Shown one piece after another: positions 61,467 through 64,000 of a stretch of DNA of 64,000 nucleotides. Positions within the stretch are counted from its first letter, which is position 1, and the number at the start of each line of letters is the position of its first letter. The stretch spans positions 930,001 through 994,000 of the forward strand of contig CAWBQO010000003.1 in NCBI GenBank assembly GCA_963790965.1. The letters run 5' to 3'. The notes beneath the pieces are model-generated. The model did not search any database, had not been told where the DNA came from, and worked only from the letters and a program-made list of their open reading frames with translations. This stretch comes from CAWBQO01 sp963790965 (lineage in GTDB: Bacteria; Bacteroidota; Rhodothermia; Rhodothermales; DASSAV01). The position numbers and the translations under genes were made by a program.

Positions 61467-62288
61467 ATGCCCAGGTCCGCAGCCCGCCGCACCGAAACCA
61501 CTGCTCCCGTTCGATACTGCCTTGTCACCGACGATGCTGCAGTGGAAGCTGCCCTGCGGGTAAGTTGTCCGCTGCCCCACGAGATCCTGTCTTTCCCGCT
61601 CGAGGGGCTTGTCGCGAGCGACTATGTTCTCAGCGCCGCCGGGCGCGAAGTGATCAGCGCCGCGCGCTCGGCAGGTGCCGTGCTCGTTTCCTGGCGGTTT
61701 GACCTGGCACCGGACATTAACACGCTCTGCTTTCATGTGCGCAAGGAGCTTCTCGCGCCGGTCATCGCCCTTTGCCGGGGCGGCCAGGAAGAACTCATAG
61801 CGGCGCTTGCCGCCGGCGCAGATGATGCGCTCACGTTTCCTCTCTACGCGCCTCATCTTCATGCGCGTACTTTTGCCTATCGCCGCCTGGTTGATGCGGC
61901 GGGTAAGCTGGCGCGCAGCGGACGCGAGACGGGCCACGACATCGCAGCCGAGGTTCCGGGCGACACGCTGACCTTCGGCCCGCTGACGCTCGACCGGGAC
62001 GCCCACCGCTTTTTTGTCCGTGGTGAAGAGGTTGAACTGACACCCCGCGAGTTTGCCCTTCTCTCCTACCTGATCCGGCATCACGGCAGCCTTTGTACCC
62101 GCGATCAGATCCTCGACGGCGTGTGGGGCATCAACTTCGACACCGGCACCAACATGGTCGATGTTTACACCTACTTCATTCGTCGCAAGCTGGAGGCACG
62201 CGGCGTCACCGGCATCATCCAGACGGTTCGCGGTCGCGGCTACCGGCTCGTGCTGCCGGAGAACGCCCCAGAGGCGGCTTTGCAGTAA
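61467..62288 (+). CDS. Winged-helix regulator with degenerate receiver domain
   Basis: 273 residues. The C-terminal OmpR/PhoB-type DNA-binding domain is clear: GEEVELTPREFALLSYLIRHHG, CTRDQILDGVWG and FIRRKLEARG...TVRGRGYRL. The N-terminal 120 residues have receiver-like order (DD at 22-23, AVLVS, PVIALC, DDALTFPL), but Ser75 replaces the phosphoacceptor Asp, Cys103 the Thr/Ser, and Phe124 the conserved Lys. It therefore should not be phosphorylated and may bind DNA constitutively or sense another signal. ATG 61467 (MPRSAARRT) is the likeliest start. No kinase is next to it. Confidence 0.82.
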   Translation: MPRSAARRTETTAPVRYCLVTDDAAVEAALRVSCPLPHEILSFPLEGLVASDYVLSAAGREVISAARSAGAVLVSWRFDLAPDINTLCFHVRKELLAPVIALCRGGQEELIAALAAGADDALTFPLYAPHLHARTFAYRRLVDAAGKLARSGRETGHDIAAEVPGDTLTFGPLTLDRDAHRFFVRGEEVELTPREFALLSYLIRHHGSLCTRDQILDGVWGINFDTGTNMVDVYTYFIRRKLEARGVTGIIQTVRGRGYRLVLPENAPEAALQ

Positions 62289-62552
62289 GACGAAGAAGCG
62301 TTGCTTGCGGCCGGGATTCAGGAGAAGGGCTGCGGGGCGTGGCGCCGGACTAACGTTCTCCTCTCTCATGATCTAATGAAACCGCAGACCCGTAAGGCCG
62401 ACTTTTCCGGGAGGCTCAACCTGATGAATTGTAGGGTGGACTACTTCCCCACGGCTCGCGAGCAAACGCATTTAATCCGTCTTTAATGCAGACAGGCGCG
62501 CAAGAAGCGACCTTGCGCAAGGTTCAAACAAGCTGCATTTGGGGGTGATCGT
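62289..62552. other. Intergenic, nothing recognised
   Basis: 264 bases between the regulator and the membrane protein. Short ORFs only. A purine-rich GGGGGTGA directly precedes the GTG of the next gene. Confidence 0.4.
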
Positions 62553-63335
62553 GTGTTGGAGAGTGGGCGCAAGATGGGCGGTGTGGCGGCGCTGGCCACG
62601 GGGATTTGTGGAGCCGCATTTGTGGCTGCAACGATCTTCGCCTCGGCCGAACTTGCCGGGACAAACGAAGAAGCGCGGGCGTGCCTGATGGCTGACTATG
62701 CGCTGGCGCTCACGGGCCTCTTTGGGCTTGCCGCCATTCCGGCACTCACGGCCTGGATCACCCCGGCCGCCTTCGGCTGGATCTCGTGGACGCGCAACGT
62801 TGCCCTCCTTGGTTGCGGCGTACTGACGGTGCTCAGCCTCTGGCAGGCAGATTATGACCGGCTGCCGTCGGGCGAAGACATCGGCGCAGCGACGGAGGCG
62901 ATGGAGGCCGGCCTGCCCGAGTTCGATCCAGCCGTTACCACCATGGTGAAGAGCCTTGTGGACCGGGCACCGACGGGATGGCTGGAGGTGGCGGGTATCG
63001 GACTGTGGATCGCGAGCCTGAGCGCGGCAGCCTTGCGCACCGGCACGGTACCGGCCGCATGGTGTGGCATCGGCATGGCCGCGGGCGGACTCTCCTTTTG
63101 CACCTCCTTCGGTGCTGCCTTGGGGGACATTTCTTTGCAGACCTTTGGCGCGTTCAGCGGTCTCTTCGTTGTGCCGTTCTGGTTCGCGTGGTCGGGAATG
63201 CTGCTGCTCATGAAGCCACATAAAGCTGCGACAGAGCGGGTGCTGCCGGTTGCCGAAGCTCGTCCTGCGACTCCGCCGCGTAGCCGCCGATCGGCGGGTG
63301 TGCGCCGCGCCGCCATTCGGTTGTGGCCGAGTTAG
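62553..63335 (+). CDS. Multi-pass membrane protein, hypothetical
   Basis: 260 residues, GTG start with GGGGGTGA upstream. About six hydrophobic segments: VAALATGICGAAFVAATIFA, YALALTGLFGLAAIPALTAW, SWTRNVALLGCGVLTVLSLW, WLEVAGIGLWIASLSAAAL, GIGMAAGGLSFCTSFGAALG, and FSGLFVVPFWFAWSGMLLLM. The layout resembles DUF4386/DUF998-type integral membrane proteins of unknown function; I cannot choose between them. The stop overlaps the convergent C39-like gene by 4 bases. Confidence 0.65.
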   Translation: MLESGRKMGGVAALATGICGAAFVAATIFASAELAGTNEEARACLMADYALALTGLFGLAAIPALTAWITPAAFGWISWTRNVALLGCGVLTVLSLWQADYDRLPSGEDIGAATEAMEAGLPEFDPAVTTMVKSLVDRAPTGWLEVAGIGLWIASLSAAALRTGTVPAAWCGIGMAAGGLSFCTSFGAALGDISLQTFGAFSGLFVVPFWFAWSGMLLLMKPHKAATERVLPVAEARPATPPRSRRSAGVRRAAIRLWPS

Positions 63336-64000
63336 CTTAAAGGCTGATCCGACGGAGGCTGCAAGTCGGAGAAGTCAAATGCGTCCTTGCCGAGGACTAC
63401 CATGGTGCGCACGCCTCTGGCACCCCAGCGGTTCAGGCGCGTGAAGTCCCGTTCGTGAATCGGCATATGGTGTCCCTCGTACGCCGGCGTGTCGTCCGGC
63501 ACGTAGGGATCATGAATGTAGACAAAGTGCTCGTCGTAGCCGGTTACGACCACCCAGTGCGGCACTTTCTCCCCGTAAAGCCGGTAGCCGCTCACGAGCA
63601 AGATGACGACGAGACCCAGATCGACGGCGCGTCTGATGTGGGCGGGTGAGAGGTGGCGGTACGCGACTGGCCTCCCGAGTTCCTTCAGCGTGCGCTTGAA
63701 GGACCGGTGCGCCAGTTCGATCACCTCCTTCTTTTCCGCATTGCGGACGGTTGCGATGAACGGCACATCGCGGTCGCTGGTGACGACGAGCGGCACGAGG
63801 CCGTGCCTCGACGCTGCTACGGCCATCCCTTCCGCGCTGCACCCGCCGACGCCCGAGGTCATGAAGATGGTCGTTGCCTCTCGCCACAAGTCGATTTCAA
63901 CGTACCGCGTCAGGCGCGTTTTCGGATTGAAGTGCTTGAGCGCCATCATCAGGCACGCAGCGCCGCAAGTGAAATCGGTAGTCTGCCGGTAAAACGGCAC
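63332..64000 (-). CDS. C39-like peptidase family protein, 5' end outside window
   Basis: 222 residues seen; the frame is open to the window edge, so the start may lie beyond 64000. The papain-like C39 core is visible: YRQTTDFTCGAACLMMAL (Cys nucleophile in FTCGAACL), VPHWVVVTGYDEH (His) and YIHDPYVPDD (Asp). The usual CGPAC is CGAAC here. Members without an ABC transporter are often fused to acetyltransferase domains or act on bacteriocin-like peptides. No substrate is known for this one. Confidence 0.78.
   Translation of the reverse strand: MPFYRQTTDFTCGAACLMMALKHFNPKTRLTRYVEIDLWREATTIFMTSGVGGCSAEGMAVAASRHGLVPLVVTSDRDVPFIATVRNAEKKEVIELAHRSFKRTLKELGRPVAYRHLSPAHIRRAVDLGLVVILLVSGYRLYGEKVPHWVVVTGYDEHFVYIHDPYVPDDTPAYEGHHMPIHERDFTRLNRWGARGVRTMVVLGKDAFDFSDLQPPSDQPLS

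Overview
The window is about 64 kb of a GC-rich chromosome from a Gram-negative bacterium. It looks like a flagellated member of the Bacteroidota/Rhodothermota/Balneolota side of the tree. This is inferred from C-terminal type IX-style sorting domains (YPNPF... followed by GLYFYRI-like motifs), an S1 protein with long acidic tails, an M1 aminopeptidase and parvulin set typical of that group, and P- and L-ring genes (flgI, flgH) that require an outer membrane. No tRNA, rRNA, transposase, prophage or CRISPR was found.

Layout. 1-11.4 kb is housekeeping: the 3' end of a TPR gene, a CtpA-type protease, an M1 metallopeptidase, rpsA and cmk (minus strand), an LEA14-like lipoprotein, a TrmH-family methyltransferase and gltX. 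11.4-18.5 kb is a minus-strand surface module: an ECF sigma factor and anti-sigma factor, then an S74 chaperone-domain fibre-like protein and two large secreted proteins with sorting domains. 18.5-26.2 kb has three parvulin/SurA-like proteins, a MoxR ATPase, a CAP-domain lipoprotein and an MtfA-like peptidase.

26.3-61.3 kb is a nearly continuous flagellar/chemotaxis island. First come flgF-flgG-flgA-flgH-flgI-flgJ-flgN-flgK-flgL, a helical-repeat protein and an HDOD protein. Then come two paralogous flagellins separated by 1.7 kb of tandem repeats, then fliS-fliD-fliT-flgM. A minus-strand histidine kinase/NtrC-type regulator pair of the FlrBC/FleSR kind follows. The second plus-strand run is flgB-flgC-orf-fliE-fliF-fliG-fliH-fliI-fliJ-motE-like-fliK-flgD-flgE, then cheR, cheY and cheZ. 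The export gate (flhAB, fliPQR), fliM/fliN, motAB, rpoN and fliA are not in the window. 61.4-64 kb has a winged-helix regulator with a degenerate receiver, a membrane protein and a partial C39-like peptidase.

How it fits together. I can read sigma-54-type (GG-N10-GC) and sigma-28-type (TTAAR-N14/15-CCGATAC) promoter sequences in front of several flagellar units. Four sigma-28 sites share almost the same sequence (flagellin 2, fliS, flgM, cheR). Together with the sigma-54 activator and FlgM this predicts a two-tier cascade: sigma-54 for the basal body and flagellin 1, sigma-28 for flagellin 2, late chaperones, FlgM and chemotaxis.

Caution on sequence quality. gltX, cmk and a beta-propeller gene each look as if one base is out of place (a missing G fits gltX and the propeller gene), and the S74 gene has a C10 tract that puts its signal peptide out of frame. 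Because gltX is essential, base-calling indels are the simplest explanation for at least some of these. A phase-variable C tract in the S74 gene is still possible.
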